Of a DNA stretch of 50,878 nt, positions 26,601-34,833 are shown piece after piece. The stretch covers positions 1 through 50,878 of the forward strand of contig WRMI01000017.1 in the NCBI GenBank assembly GCA_009777175.1, given 5' to 3'. Each line of letters opens with the position of its first letter. Within the stretch, counting starts at the first letter, position 1. The notes under the pieces are model-generated. The model ran no database searches and had not been told where the DNA came from. It worked only from the letters and a program-made list of their open reading frames with translations. The stretch is from Marinilabiliaceae bacterium. GTDB lineage: Bacteria > Bacteroidota > Bacteroidia > Bacteroidales > Marinilabiliaceae. The translations under genes and the position numbers were made by a program.

Positions 26601-27357
26601 CAAAACCGTCCCCTACAATTGTAATTGCGCTTGGCAAATTAAATATTTCGTTCATTGTAAATGAATTGCCAGAACAGCCATCAAACATACCGATAGCAAA
26701 ATTGATTCCAACATTGGTTATATTATTCCAATCGTGATTAAAAGAAAAAAACTGCCCCATTAAAATATTTCTGCAATAAAAAAAAGTATAAGCCCATTCC
26801 ATGTGTGGGGCTGTACCTGCGTTAAGTTGCTCTTGAGTGCGTGTCATTAATGGGGTAATGGGAGATAAAACTTTTGTTAACATATCTTTATTAGATTGGA
26901 TGTTAGCACCAGATGTATTGTTATAAAAACCAAAAGCAGCAAACCATGCGTCTGTAGATGCGTCGGGTGTAATGGTTATGGTATAAACACCAGCTACTGA
27001 ATAGGTATGGGGGATACCAATACTTGTTGTAGAGTTTTGTGGCGCACCGCTATCTGTGTTTGCAATGTTTTGTTGTGTACCATCGCCCCAGTCGATATAC
27101 CAATTATATGGTTTGTTATTTGTATTATTTAGTCTTCCGCTTAGGGGAATACTAAAAGTACCGTCATCTGGCACTGTAACTTCAAATTGGAAAATTTCTT
27201 GTGCTGCTGTGTGTTGCGTAAAACTAAACAGCAGGGCAGTGAGGAAAAGGGTTGCTGCTTTTCGGAGCTTTTTAAGGGTACTTTGGCAAACAGGTAGGTT
27301 TGCGGTTACATTTTGGCAAACAATTTGGTTTGCCCGTACATTGTTAAGATTTGTCAT
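23674..27357 (-). CDS. Large repeat-built T9SS surface protein (DUF285/BspA-like repeats)
   Basis: 1227 residues. Residues 1-53 form an unusual long signal region (hydrophobic core about 35-46, cleavage after TAAQ). About 55-135 is a PKD-like domain (YIDWGDGTQ). Residues 215-530 hold ten near-identical 32-residue DUF285/BspA-like repeats (typically TTVGNNFAQGMFRGCSGN, then SFTMNEIFNLPSGI). About 605-690 is an Ig/putative cadherin-like domain (LPPGLTLSADGEIYGTP). Residues 765-1048 are four 71-residue repeats. After a linker, residues 1150-1227 are a T9SS type A sorting domain (VYPNPTTGEF ... KVGNEIVKIVKK). It is probably secreted by T9SS and bound to the cell surface; adhesion is a guess. A TAnnTTTG-like element lies at 27417-27410. 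Confidence 0.9.
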   Translation of the reverse strand: MTNLNNVRANQIVCQNVTANLPVCQSTLKKLRKAATLFLTALLFSFTQHTAAQEIFQFEVTVPDDGTFSIPLSGRLNNTNNKPYNWYIDWGDGTQQNIANTDSGAPQNSTTSIGIPHTYSVAGVYTITITPDASTDAWFAAFGFYNNTSGANIQSNKDMLTKVLSPITPLMTRTQEQLNAGTAPHMEWAYTFFYCRNILMGQFFSFNHDWNNITNVGINFAIGMFDGCSGNSFTMNEIFNLPSAITIVGDGFANSMFRNCSGTSFSMNEIFNFPSEITTIGNAFANGMFFLCSGDAFAMNDIFNLPSGITTVGDGFSSAMFANCSGNSFTMNEIFNLPNGIITVGNIFAIGMFDGCSGNSFTMNEIFNLPSGITTVGNNFVNYMFRDCSGTSFAMNDIFNLPNGITTVGNNFAQGMFRGCSGNSFTMNEIFNLPSGITTVGNAFARGMFVDCSGNSFTMNEIFNLPSGITTVGNNFAQDTFRGCSGNSFTMNEIFNLPSGITTVGGWFAQEMFSGCSGASFKINNIFKFPLLSQTQLNQSYVFYRTFYNLGSGSPQTRYASSIINGNSLPSSSRFTFSGSPCFVDIDYIHTIWGGGGQTPPPPIITTPSPLPNGEVENVYNFALSATSHTQIMWYLNDNSNSLPPGLTLSADGEIYGTPTVAGIYNFSITAENSGGFDSKDFTITIEKGTPNVTFPTNATLVYGQTLAEAIFDGHSGDGTFEFTNSTFAPTVAQSGESFEMMFTPTDDANYNSATQDVIVTVNQAEGSFITIEPIPTTYTPTLTLADLELPAGYEWENPATSLNAGDNQQFAATYTDPSGNYTTAQGNIIVNVAKAEGIFEELAPITAIYSPTLTLADLEIPAGYEWENPATSLNVGDNQQFAATYTDPSGNYTPAQGNITVNVAKAEGIFEEIAPIPAVYTPTLSLSDLELPDEYEWENPETSLNAGDNQQFAATYTDPSGNYTTAEGNITVNVAKAEGIFEELNPILAIYSPTLTLADLEIPADYEWENPEASLNAGDNQQFTATYTDPSGNYTTAQGNITVNVAKAEGSLVETPIDDEVGTTTISIYPISPPSTGQSVEYAIDLTNVTPNSGWQFETLFEGLTENTTYFIFARSAENENYNAGAASEPLEVKTEEVGIDNISQNGKLQVYPNPTTGEFSVFSFQLSDVGSNNIRQIEIFDAAGRIVHRVPCTVNRATVEIDISHLSNGIYFVKVGNEIVKIVKK
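24214..25065 (-). repeat. Four tandem 213-base coding repeats
   Basis: Residues 765-835, 836-906, 907-977 and 978-1048 of the surface protein, each 71 residues, with a shared core YEWENPATSLNAGDNQQFAA and YTDPSGNYTTAQGNI. Near identity at the DNA level suggests recent expansion or gene conversion. Confidence 0.9.
25768..26715 (-). repeat. Ten tandem 96-base coding repeats (DUF285-like)
   Basis: Residues 215-530 of the surface protein. Each 32-residue unit holds a MF-x3-CSG motif and a MNEIFNLPSGI segment. The end units are more divergent and the central ones almost identical, as expected for growth by unequal exchange. Antisense open frames over this block are artefacts of the repeats. Confidence 0.9.
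27282..27341 (-). repeat. Two 30-base palindromic direct repeats in the signal region
   Basis: TTGGCAAACA(ggtag/atttg)... occurs at 27282 and 27312, each unit containing GGCAAAC and GGTTTGC in opposite orientation. In the protein they encode ANQIVCQNVT and ANLPVCQSTL, two 10-residue repeats before the hydrophobic core. Confidence 0.7.
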
Positions 27358-27429
27358 TTTGTAAAGGTATTAGGTTAATATCAATAAATTTTGGTTATAA
27401 AATAAAATGCAAAGATAAAAATATTTTTT

Positions 27430-27557
27430 TTATTTTAGCCACTAATTTCACAAATTAACACGAATTATTTTTGTGTTCCTTGTGAATCCTTTGTGTTCTT
27501 TGTGGTTAGTTTTTCTAACGCAAAGGCGCAAAGTAGAGAACGCAAGGGTCGCAAATG
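27430..27557. repeat. Intergenic short-repeat block
   Basis: Between the surface-protein promoter and rsmH: GCCACTAATTTCACAAATTA, TTTTTGTGTTCCTTGTGAAT, CTTTGTGTTCTTTGTGGTTA and CGCAAAGGCGCAAAGTAGAG followed by AACGCAAGGGTCGCAAATG. No gene. Confidence 0.8.
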
Positions 27558-27569
27558 TTTTCGATCAAA

Positions 27570-28475
27570 TTAAAATTTTTCCGCTATCCTAAGTTTTGCA
27601 CTTCTGATACGTGGGTTTTTATTAATTTCATCTTCGCTGGGTACAATAACTTTTCTCGTAATTACATTAAAAGGTGTTGTTGTTTTGCCGTATATATCAG
27701 TTTCGGGTTCAGAACGTTTTATATCCCCTGTGCGAAAAAAATATTTAACCATCCTGTCTTCCAACGAATGATACGAAATTATGGCAATTCGTCCGCCCGG
27801 TTTCAATACTTTAACAGATGCTTGTAACATTTCGGCTAATGCAAGCAATTCTGAGTTTACTTCTATTCTCAATGCTTGAAACACTTGCGACAGAAAGCGT
27901 GCCGTATCATACGAAGGAGCTAATTTTGAGGCAATTGCTTTAAGTTCAGTGGTTGTTTCGAGAGGCTTCTCCGACCTGAACCTAACAATTTCTTGAGCCA
28001 AACGTTTTGCCGATGATATTTCTCCATAAATTTTGAAAAGTGATGTCAATTTTTCTTCATCGTAACTATTGAGAACTGTTTGTGCTGTAATTGTGGACTT
28101 TTGGTTCATTCTCATATCCAATTTTCCATCAAAACGAAAAGAAAAACCTCGTTCGGGGTTATCGAAATGATAAGACGAAACTCCTAAATCAGCCAAAATT
28201 CCATCAATGGGCAACAATTTCAAATATTTAAGAAAATTATATATAAAACGGAAATTATGGCAAATAAATATTAAGCGATGGTCGTCAATGGAATTTTGCT
28301 TTGCAGTTTCATCTTTGTCGAATGCAATTAACCTTCCACTTTGATTAAGTCGGGCAAGAATTTCTCGACTATGTCCACCGCCACCGAAAGTGAGGTCAGC
28401 ATAGATTCCGTTAGGTTTTATTTCCAAACCTTCCACAGATTGCGTGATGAGCGCAGGTATGTGATATGTAGACAT
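27570..28475 (-). CDS. rsmH: 16S rRNA m4C1402 methyltransferase RsmH
   Basis: 301 residues. The SAM-binding motif is ADLTFGGGGHSREIL (about 27-41) with FDKDETA and DGILADLGVSSYHFDNPERG (about 91-110). Later signatures include FRFDGKLDMRMN, ALRIEVNSEL and PGGRIAIISYHSLEDRMVKYF, ending in KNPRIRSAKLRIAEK. It methylates N4 of C1402 in 16S rRNA. Normally rsmH sits in the division/cell-wall (dcw) cluster after mraZ; here it stands alone, flanked by a surface-protein gene and a tRNA, with its own promoter. Confidence 0.97.
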   Translation of the reverse strand: MSTYHIPALITQSVEGLEIKPNGIYADLTFGGGGHSREILARLNQSGRLIAFDKDETAKQNSIDDHRLIFICHNFRFIYNFLKYLKLLPIDGILADLGVSSYHFDNPERGFSFRFDGKLDMRMNQKSTITAQTVLNSYDEEKLTSLFKIYGEISSAKRLAQEIVRFRSEKPLETTTELKAIASKLAPSYDTARFLSQVFQALRIEVNSELLALAEMLQASVKVLKPGGRIAIISYHSLEDRMVKYFFRTGDIKRSEPETDIYGKTTTPFNVITRKVIVPSEDEINKNPRIRSAKLRIAEKF

Positions 28476-28498
28476 TTTGTTTTTATTATTTAAGAGTG

Positions 28499-28528
28499 CA
28501 AAGATAAAGAAGTTTGCTGTAAAAACAA
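28499..28528 (-). promoter_or_regulatory. Bacteroidetes-type promoter of rsmH
   Basis: Minus-strand TATCTTTG (28506-28499) matches TAnnTTTG exactly, with TTG (28528-28526) 19 nt upstream. It lies 24 bases before the rsmH ATG. Confidence 0.7.
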
Positions 28529-28533
28529 AAAAT

Positions 28534-28850
28534 GAGTTTTCAGTTTTTAGTTATTAGTTTTCAGTTTTCAGTTTTCGGTTTTCAGTGAATAAGTGAATGA
28601 GTAAATAGTATTCTCAATTCGTAATTCATATTTTTTTCAATATTAACCGATTAATTTTTTGTTCAATATTTATATAGTTGGATTTCAATATTTTATCTTG
28701 GATTATTCATCAGAAAAGAAAATATCTTTTAACCACAAAGGAACACAAAAAATAACTGAAAACTATAAATAACTGAAAACTGAAAACTGAAAACTATTAA
28801 TGCGTTCTCAACTTTGCGACTTTGCGTTAAAATAAATAAGATTCAAAAGA
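28534..28850. repeat. Intergenic short-repeat block (TTTTCAG family)
   Basis: The gap 28476-28929 has no protein gene. It holds TTTTCAGTTTTCAGTTTTC runs (28541-28587), inverse AACTGAAAACTGAAAACTG runs (28760-28795), ACCACAAAGGAACACAAA, and TGCGTTCTCAACTTTGCGAC, the reverse of the GCAAAG words seen elsewhere. The TTTTCAG word also occurs inside the sorting domain at 23850-23880. Confidence 0.85.
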
Positions 28851-28889
28851 ACTCATTATAAAATTTTTATTTTTTTATTATTATTGTTT

Positions 28890-28918
28890 TTGGAATTAAA
28901 AAAAAACATCTAATTTTG
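28890..28918 (+). promoter_or_regulatory. Promoter of tRNA-Thr and probably fbp
   Basis: TTG (28890-28892), 18 nt, then TAATTTTG (28911-28918), a match to TAnnTTTG, 11 bases before the tRNA 5' end. Transcription would begin near 28925. Confidence 0.65.
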
Positions 28919-28929
28919 TATTTTGTTTT

Positions 28930-29001
28930 GCCTTCTTAGCTCAGCGGTAGAGCAGCTCACTCGTAATGAGCAGGTCGTGGGTTCAATTCCCATGGAAGGC
29001 T
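28930..29001 (+). tRNA. tRNA-Thr (anticodon CGU)
   Basis: A 72-base cloverleaf. The acceptor stem GCCTTCT pairs with GGAAGGC (one G-U); D arm AGCTCAGCGGTAGAGC; anticodon stem GCTCA/TGAGC with a 7-base loop CTCGTAA, whose anticodon is CGT (reads ACG, Thr); T arm GTGGG TTCAATT CCCAT. The discriminator is T, and CCA is not encoded. The fbp start codon is only 25 bases beyond. Confidence 0.95.
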
Positions 29002-29026
29002 CTGATTTTAAATTGATTAAATAAAT

Positions 29027-31000
29027 ATGAAAAATACCAAACCTCTTTTCAATGAAGATGAATTACGTTATCTGAAGTTGTTAGCGCAAAAATTTCCCAC
29101 TGCGCAGTCAGCGAGCACAGAAATAGTTAATTTAGAAGCGATTATGCGACTACCTAAGGGTACAGAGCATTTTTTGACCGATATTCACGGCGAGTATGAA
29201 ACTTTTAATCATATTTTGCGAAACGCATCAGGGGTCGTGCGCAAAAATATTGAAGAAATTTTTAGAAAAAACATTAATTTGAAAGATAAAAAACAACTCG
29301 CTACACTTATTTACTACCCCGAAGAAAAATTAGAACTTTTAAGAAAACAAGATGTTATTAACGACGATTGGTATTATGTTACACTTCTTAGGTTAGTAAA
29401 AGTTGCACGAGAGGCAGCGCAAAAATATACACGCTCAAAAGTCCGAAAAGCCATGCCCAAAGATTTTGCTTATATCATTGACGAGTTGATTAATGAAACC
29501 AATGTACGCAAAGAAGAGTACGTTGATAGTATTTTACAGTCGATAATTAATATCGGACGTGCTCAACATTTTATTGTTGCTATCAGCGGTTTTATTCAGA
29601 GATTACTTATTGATAGACTTCATATTATTGGCGATATTTTCGACCGAGGACCCGATGCCTCAAAAGTTATGCAAACAGTATCTGATCATCATTCTTTTGA
29701 TATTCAATGGGGTAACCACGATATTATTTGGATAGGTGCCGCAAGCGGAATTGACGCACATATAGCCGAAGTTATTAGATTTTCAGCACGTTACGAAAAT
29801 TTAGATACATTAGAAGATGCCTACGGAATTAATCTTTTTCCGCTAATTTCTTTTGCTATAACACATTATAATACAGACCCGTGCGACTGTTTTTTACCTA
29901 AATCGGGCAGCGACCAAAAAAGCCGCGACACAAGCACCCGTATTACGACAATGATGCACAAAGCAATTAGTGTTATTGGCTGGAAATTGGAAGGGCAAGT
30001 AATTAAAAGAAATCCAAAATTTAATTTGGAACACCGACTTTTATTAGATAAAATTAATTATGAAAAAGGAACTTTAAACATAAACGGTAAAGATTATCCT
30101 CTTAAAGACACTGTTTTTCCCACCGTTGATAAAAATAATCCGTACCAACTTACTCCCGAAGAGGTAGAAGTAATGGATAAATTACGTTTCAACTTTTTAA
30201 ATTCTGAAAAACTGCAGCGGCACATAAATGTCCTTATCGGGAAAGGTAGTATGTATCTTACATACAATGATAATTTGTTATTTCATGGCTGTATTCCAAT
30301 GACTGGCGAGTTGGAATTTGAACAATTTGATTTTAACGGAGAAATGGTTAGCGGAAAAGTGCTGTGCGACAAATTTGACCGTGCCGTCCGGAGATGTAGA
30401 GTTAACAGACAAAATGTACACGCACCGTTGCAAGATTTTGATTATTGCTGGTATTTATGGTGCGGTCCATGCTCGCCTTTGTTTGGTAAGAAAAAAATGG
30501 CTACTTTTGAAAGATACCTTACAGACGCACCCGAACTACACAAAGAAGATGCTAATGCTTATTTCAAATTTAGAGACAGCGAAAAAACATGCGACCTAAT
30601 CCTTAAAGAATTTGGTCTTAACCCCGAAAAATCCCATATTATTAACGGACACATGCCCGTCAAAGTCATCAAAGGCGAAAAACCTATTAAAGCAAATGGA
30701 AAACTTTTTGTTATTGACGGAGGAATGTCCAAACCATACAGAAAAGAGACAGGAATTTCGGGTTATACTCTGATATTTAACTCTACAAGTTTGGTATTAG
30801 TTGAACATCAACCTTTTGGCTCTAAATCAAAAGCAATTAACGAAGAAATTGATATAGTGTCATCCAGACAAACAACAATACTCTCAACAACTCCCATTTG
30901 CGTTGGCGACACCGACATTGGTATTGAATTAAGACAACAAATAGACTACCTAAAAAAATTATTAATGGCTTATCAGCTTGGGGTAGTGAAGGAGCAGTGA
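29027..31000 (+). CDS. fbp: Class III fructose-1,6-bisphosphatase
   Basis: 657 residues, the full length of the FBPase_2 (class III) family. Metallophosphatase-like motifs are visible: TDIHGEYE (51-58), IGDIFDRGPD (201-210), WGNHDIIW (228-235) and later HGCIPM, NGHMPVK and DGGMSKPY. It removes the 1-phosphate of fructose-1,6-bisphosphate in gluconeogenesis, in the cytoplasm. This class is found in many Bacteroidetes and Firmicutes. It starts 25 bases after tRNA-Thr and has no clear promoter of its own, so its mRNA may be released when the tRNA is processed. The 269 bases after it hold GGGAATGAGGAAATGAG repeats and the leader of porU. Confidence 0.95.
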   Translation: MKNTKPLFNEDELRYLKLLAQKFPTAQSASTEIVNLEAIMRLPKGTEHFLTDIHGEYETFNHILRNASGVVRKNIEEIFRKNINLKDKKQLATLIYYPEEKLELLRKQDVINDDWYYVTLLRLVKVAREAAQKYTRSKVRKAMPKDFAYIIDELINETNVRKEEYVDSILQSIINIGRAQHFIVAISGFIQRLLIDRLHIIGDIFDRGPDASKVMQTVSDHHSFDIQWGNHDIIWIGAASGIDAHIAEVIRFSARYENLDTLEDAYGINLFPLISFAITHYNTDPCDCFLPKSGSDQKSRDTSTRITTMMHKAISVIGWKLEGQVIKRNPKFNLEHRLLLDKINYEKGTLNINGKDYPLKDTVFPTVDKNNPYQLTPEEVEVMDKLRFNFLNSEKLQRHINVLIGKGSMYLTYNDNLLFHGCIPMTGELEFEQFDFNGEMVSGKVLCDKFDRAVRRCRVNRQNVHAPLQDFDYCWYLWCGPCSPLFGKKKMATFERYLTDAPELHKEDANAYFKFRDSEKTCDLILKEFGLNPEKSHIINGHMPVKVIKGEKPIKANGKLFVIDGGMSKPYRKETGISGYTLIFNSTSLVLVEHQPFGSKSKAINEEIDIVSSRQTTILSTTPICVGDTDIGIELRQQIDYLKKLLMAYQLGVVKEQ

Positions 31001-31269
31001 AGTTTTATCTGTTAGGGAATGAGGAAATGAGGGAATAAGGAAATGAGTTAAAACCTAAACTGTTTTATTCAAAAAGAAAATCTGAGAAAATCTGTCACAT
31101 CTGTGTTATTAGTAGTGTGTTACGCCGAACTATCTGTGTGCGTCTCATTTTTTTGGACAAAATTACTTACATTTCATTTTTTTTTATTTTTATTTACAAA
31201 AAAAACAATTATTTTTAAAATTTAACGTTATACACAAAAAAATATTAACAATTTTAAAGAAAAAATGAG

Positions 31270-34200
31270 ATGTTAAAAAGCAAAAAAATTCTGTTTTTAT
31301 CCATTTATTTTCTTTTTTGTACAAAGGTAGCGTTCAGTTTGTATGCTGCATATAGTGCAGAAAACGATGACGACAATGAAATAATCGAATTTCGTTCTTC
31401 GCAGCGTGAATATTCAAATAGTTCGGTACTTTCATCAGGCAAATGGATGAAAATTTCAGTTGACGAAACGGGAATTCATAAGATTCCTTATTCCAAATTA
31501 ACCGAATGGGGATTTGCAACTCCAGCAAAGGTACGTGTTTTTGGTTATGGTGGCGAAATGTTACCTGCCGCAAACAACGAGCCGCGCCCCGACGACCTGC
31601 CCGAAGTTGCCATTTTGCACTATAACAATGCTATATATTTTTATGCACAAGATTTGGCAGTATGGAGATGGAACAATACGGCAGATATGTTTATGCACGA
31701 ATTTCACAGGTATTCTAACAATGCGTTCTATTTTTTGACAGACAAACAAGGAAATATTAAAAATATTGAGAAACAAACAGCCGAACAAGGAACAGCAACA
31801 ACAACTGTTACATCTTTTGATGACGTTAGATATCACGAAAAAGATTTAAGAAAATTGGCAAGCACAGGATATCTTTATTTTGGTGAAGAAATTAATTCAG
31901 GTAATCCGCAAACTTTTAGTTTTTCTTTTCCTTCCCGCGAAGTTGCTGAACCAATTAAATTGGCATCACAAGTGCTTACAAAGCCAACTACTTATGCCAC
32001 TTTTGATTTCAAATTAAAAAATCAAACTTCAAATATTCTCTCAATATTATTAGGTGCTAAATCTTGGACAACTTATCAATTAGGGTTTGTTAATTCGGGC
32101 AGAACTACTTTTACTTCGAGTTCCAATAATATTGATTTAGAATTAGTTTTTTCAGGTAATATTGGTTCAGGGTATTTAGATTATATTGTTTTAAATGCTC
32201 GAAGTAGTTTGAAATTAAATGATTCTCAACTAATTTTCAGAGACAAAAAATCAAATTTGCCCAATGGAATTGCATTGTTCAAAATGACTAATACTAAGGC
32301 AGAGACGGTAGTTTGGGATATTACAAATCGGAACGATGCCAAAGAAGTATCTGTAACAAAAAATGGAAATTCTTTGGAATTTAAAGTTTCGGTTTCGCAA
32401 TTGAAAGAGTTTGTTGCATTTAATCCATCAGGCAATTTCCCCCTTCCTGTAAAAGTAGAAGATATTGAAAATCAAAACCTTCATTCGTTTCGAAATATTG
32501 ATTATATCATTGTTGCGCCAAAAGATTTTCATGTTTTGGCAGAAGAACTTGCCGATTTACATTTTCAATACTACGGATTAAATACTATTATTGTAACGCC
32601 TGAGCAGATTTACAACGAATTTTCGTGGGGACATCAAGATGCTACTGCAATACGTTCTTTTGCTAAAATGATTTATGATAGAGATGCAACTTTAAAATAT
32701 CTATTACTCTTTGGTTCAGGCTCTTATGATAACAAAGGGATACTTCCCAATCATAATACAAAATACAACATTGTTACTTGGCAATCAGAACATTCATACA
32801 ACGAATCCAACAGTTATACTACTGATGACTACTTTGGGTTTTTAGATGACAATGCGGGAAGCAATAATTCGAGCAATCTAATGAGAATCGGCATCGGTCG
32901 TTTACCTGTTTATACATTAAACGAAGCAGAAATTTGCGTCAATAAAGTACGTAGATATTTAGAAGAACAGAATAATGGCAGTTGGCGCAGACAAGTTACA
33001 TTTTTAGCCGACGAAAAAGGAGATAACGCGTATGAAAAAGAGCATTTAATACAAGCTGAACAATATTCAGAAATGCTTGAAAACAATCATCCAGAGTTTT
33101 TGGTAAATAAAATATATATGGATAGTTATCCAATAATTACTTCCTCGAGTGGTCGTACGATTCCCGAAGCGTCAGACGCTGCTAATCGTGCTGTAAATGA
33201 CGGAACTTTGATTTTCAATTACATCGGTCACGGTAGCCCAAAAAGTATTGCTCACGAAAAAATAATAACTCCCGTACATGTACCTCATTGGAAAAATATC
33301 AAAGCACTATCTTTTTGGCTCACAGCGACTTGTGAACTCTCCCGTTTTGATGACCACAACGTAAAATCCCTCGGCGAACAGATTTTTTTGACTCCTCATG
33401 GCGGCGCTATTGCAATGCTTACTACTACGCGACTTACAGGAATAGCAAGCAACGGCTCTTTGATGAAAGATTTTTATGACTTAGTTTTAAGCACAAACGA
33501 AAATGATGAGAAACGAAGCATCGGTGAAATTGTTATGTTAACAAAAAATAGACGTAGTTCGGCAGTAGCAGAAAATCATCTTAAATTTGTTCTTTTTGGC
33601 GACCCCGCACTAAAATTAGCACATCCAGACGAAAAAATGAAACTTGATTCAATTATGGATATTCGTAAAATTAATCCAATCACAAATGAACCCGAACGCA
33701 TTGACACAATTAAAGCATTGTCTCACATTACATTAAGTGGCAACGTAGAAACACGTACGGGAGAAAAAATGGACGATTTTAATGGAATAGCCGAAATAAC
33801 CGTTTTTGACAAACAAGTTAATAAATCAACGCTGGGCAACGGCGATAACAATGTCGAACATTATACCGAGTACTCAAACATTTTATTTAATGGTCGAGCC
33901 TCTGTAACTAACGGCAGTTTTAGTTCCGAATTTATTGTCCCACACGACATTAGATATAATTTTGATAACGGAAAAATCAGTATGTATGCTTATTCAACTG
34001 ATAATAACGACAAACGTCAAGCGGCAGGCGCAGATAAAAGTTTTGTTATCGGCGGTTTTGACGACAATGCACCATCCGACAACAAAGGTCCAATAATTTC
34101 TATGTATCTGAATTATGAGACATTTAAATCGGGTGATGTTACAGGTAGGTCGCCGCTTTTGTTCGCAAGAATTGAAGACGAATCAGGTATTAATGTCGGA

Positions 34201-34743
34201 AATGGCATCGGACACGACCTGCTTTTGACAATAGACGGTGATGTGGAAAATGCCATTGTTTTGAACAACTATTATCAAGGCGAAATAGATAATTTCAGGG
34301 CAGGAACATTAATTTTTCAACTCCCTGAAATGAACGTGGGTAATCACGAACTTGCCTTAAAAGCGTGGGATACTCACAACAATTCCACAATAGGAACAAT
34401 TAATTTTGCTGTTGGAAAGTCTAACGAATTGGAAATAAAGAACTTCAGGTTGGGACCTGTTCCGGTTCCTTTGCATCTTTCAGAAATAGTTCATTTTTCG
34501 TTTGATACAGACGAGCCAAATAGCAAGTTTACACTTTCAATTGACGGAATAAATTGGGATGGAAGTATTACGGGTAAAATTAATAAAGAAGTAATTTCAG
34601 ATGGTATGTCAGTAGAAAAAACTGAACTTTCTTTGTATTCTTTGGGAATTAGAAACCGAGGTAACTATTTTATTAGATTTGTTGTTACATCCGATACAGG
34701 TAAAAAAGGACAAATTGCACAAAAAATTATTGTCATCCCATAA
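31270..34743 (+). CDS. porU: Type IX secretion system sortase PorU
   Basis: 1157 residues with a signal peptide (1-23). The C25 (gingipain-like) peptidase domain holds the catalytic His654 (FNYIGHGSP) and Cys688 (WLTATCELSRF). The PorU marker TTDDYFGFLDD is at about 517-527, followed by IGIGRLPVYTLNEAE. The C-terminal part is beta-rich, with no sorting-domain ending, as expected for PorU, which stays at the outer membrane with PorV. It cleaves sorting domains from T9SS cargo such as 23674-27357 and joins the cargo to lipopolysaccharide. porV follows 90 bases later. Confidence 0.95.
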   Translation: MLKSKKILFLSIYFLFCTKVAFSLYAAYSAENDDDNEIIEFRSSQREYSNSSVLSSGKWMKISVDETGIHKIPYSKLTEWGFATPAKVRVFGYGGEMLPAANNEPRPDDLPEVAILHYNNAIYFYAQDLAVWRWNNTADMFMHEFHRYSNNAFYFLTDKQGNIKNIEKQTAEQGTATTTVTSFDDVRYHEKDLRKLASTGYLYFGEEINSGNPQTFSFSFPSREVAEPIKLASQVLTKPTTYATFDFKLKNQTSNILSILLGAKSWTTYQLGFVNSGRTTFTSSSNNIDLELVFSGNIGSGYLDYIVLNARSSLKLNDSQLIFRDKKSNLPNGIALFKMTNTKAETVVWDITNRNDAKEVSVTKNGNSLEFKVSVSQLKEFVAFNPSGNFPLPVKVEDIENQNLHSFRNIDYIIVAPKDFHVLAEELADLHFQYYGLNTIIVTPEQIYNEFSWGHQDATAIRSFAKMIYDRDATLKYLLLFGSGSYDNKGILPNHNTKYNIVTWQSEHSYNESNSYTTDDYFGFLDDNAGSNNSSNLMRIGIGRLPVYTLNEAEICVNKVRRYLEEQNNGSWRRQVTFLADEKGDNAYEKEHLIQAEQYSEMLENNHPEFLVNKIYMDSYPIITSSSGRTIPEASDAANRAVNDGTLIFNYIGHGSPKSIAHEKIITPVHVPHWKNIKALSFWLTATCELSRFDDHNVKSLGEQIFLTPHGGAIAMLTTTRLTGIASNGSLMKDFYDLVLSTNENDEKRSIGEIVMLTKNRRSSAVAENHLKFVLFGDPALKLAHPDEKMKLDSIMDIRKINPITNEPERIDTIKALSHITLSGNVETRTGEKMDDFNGIAEITVFDKQVNKSTLGNGDNNVEHYTEYSNILFNGRASVTNGSFSSEFIVPHDIRYNFDNGKISMYAYSTDNNDKRQAAGADKSFVIGGFDDNAPSDNKGPIISMYLNYETFKSGDVTGRSPLLFARIEDESGINVGNGIGHDLLLTIDGDVENAIVLNNYYQGEIDNFRAGTLIFQLPEMNVGNHELALKAWDTHNNSTIGTINFAVGKSNELEIKNFRLGPVPVPLHLSEIVHFSFDTDEPNSKFTLSIDGINWDGSITGKINKEVISDGMSVEKTELSLYSLGIRNRGNYFIRFVVTSDTGKKGQIAQKIIVIP

Positions 34744-34833
34744 CATTTTAAAAATTTTTACGTTTTTATACAATATTTAAAAATTTTTAAGTTTATATAT
34801 AGTATTTAAACATTTAAGTCAAACTAAATATTT

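Noticed and set aside
25898..26737. Long plus-strand open frames opposite the DUF285 repeats
   Set aside because: They arise because the 96-base repeat has no stop in the antisense frame; no independent domain.
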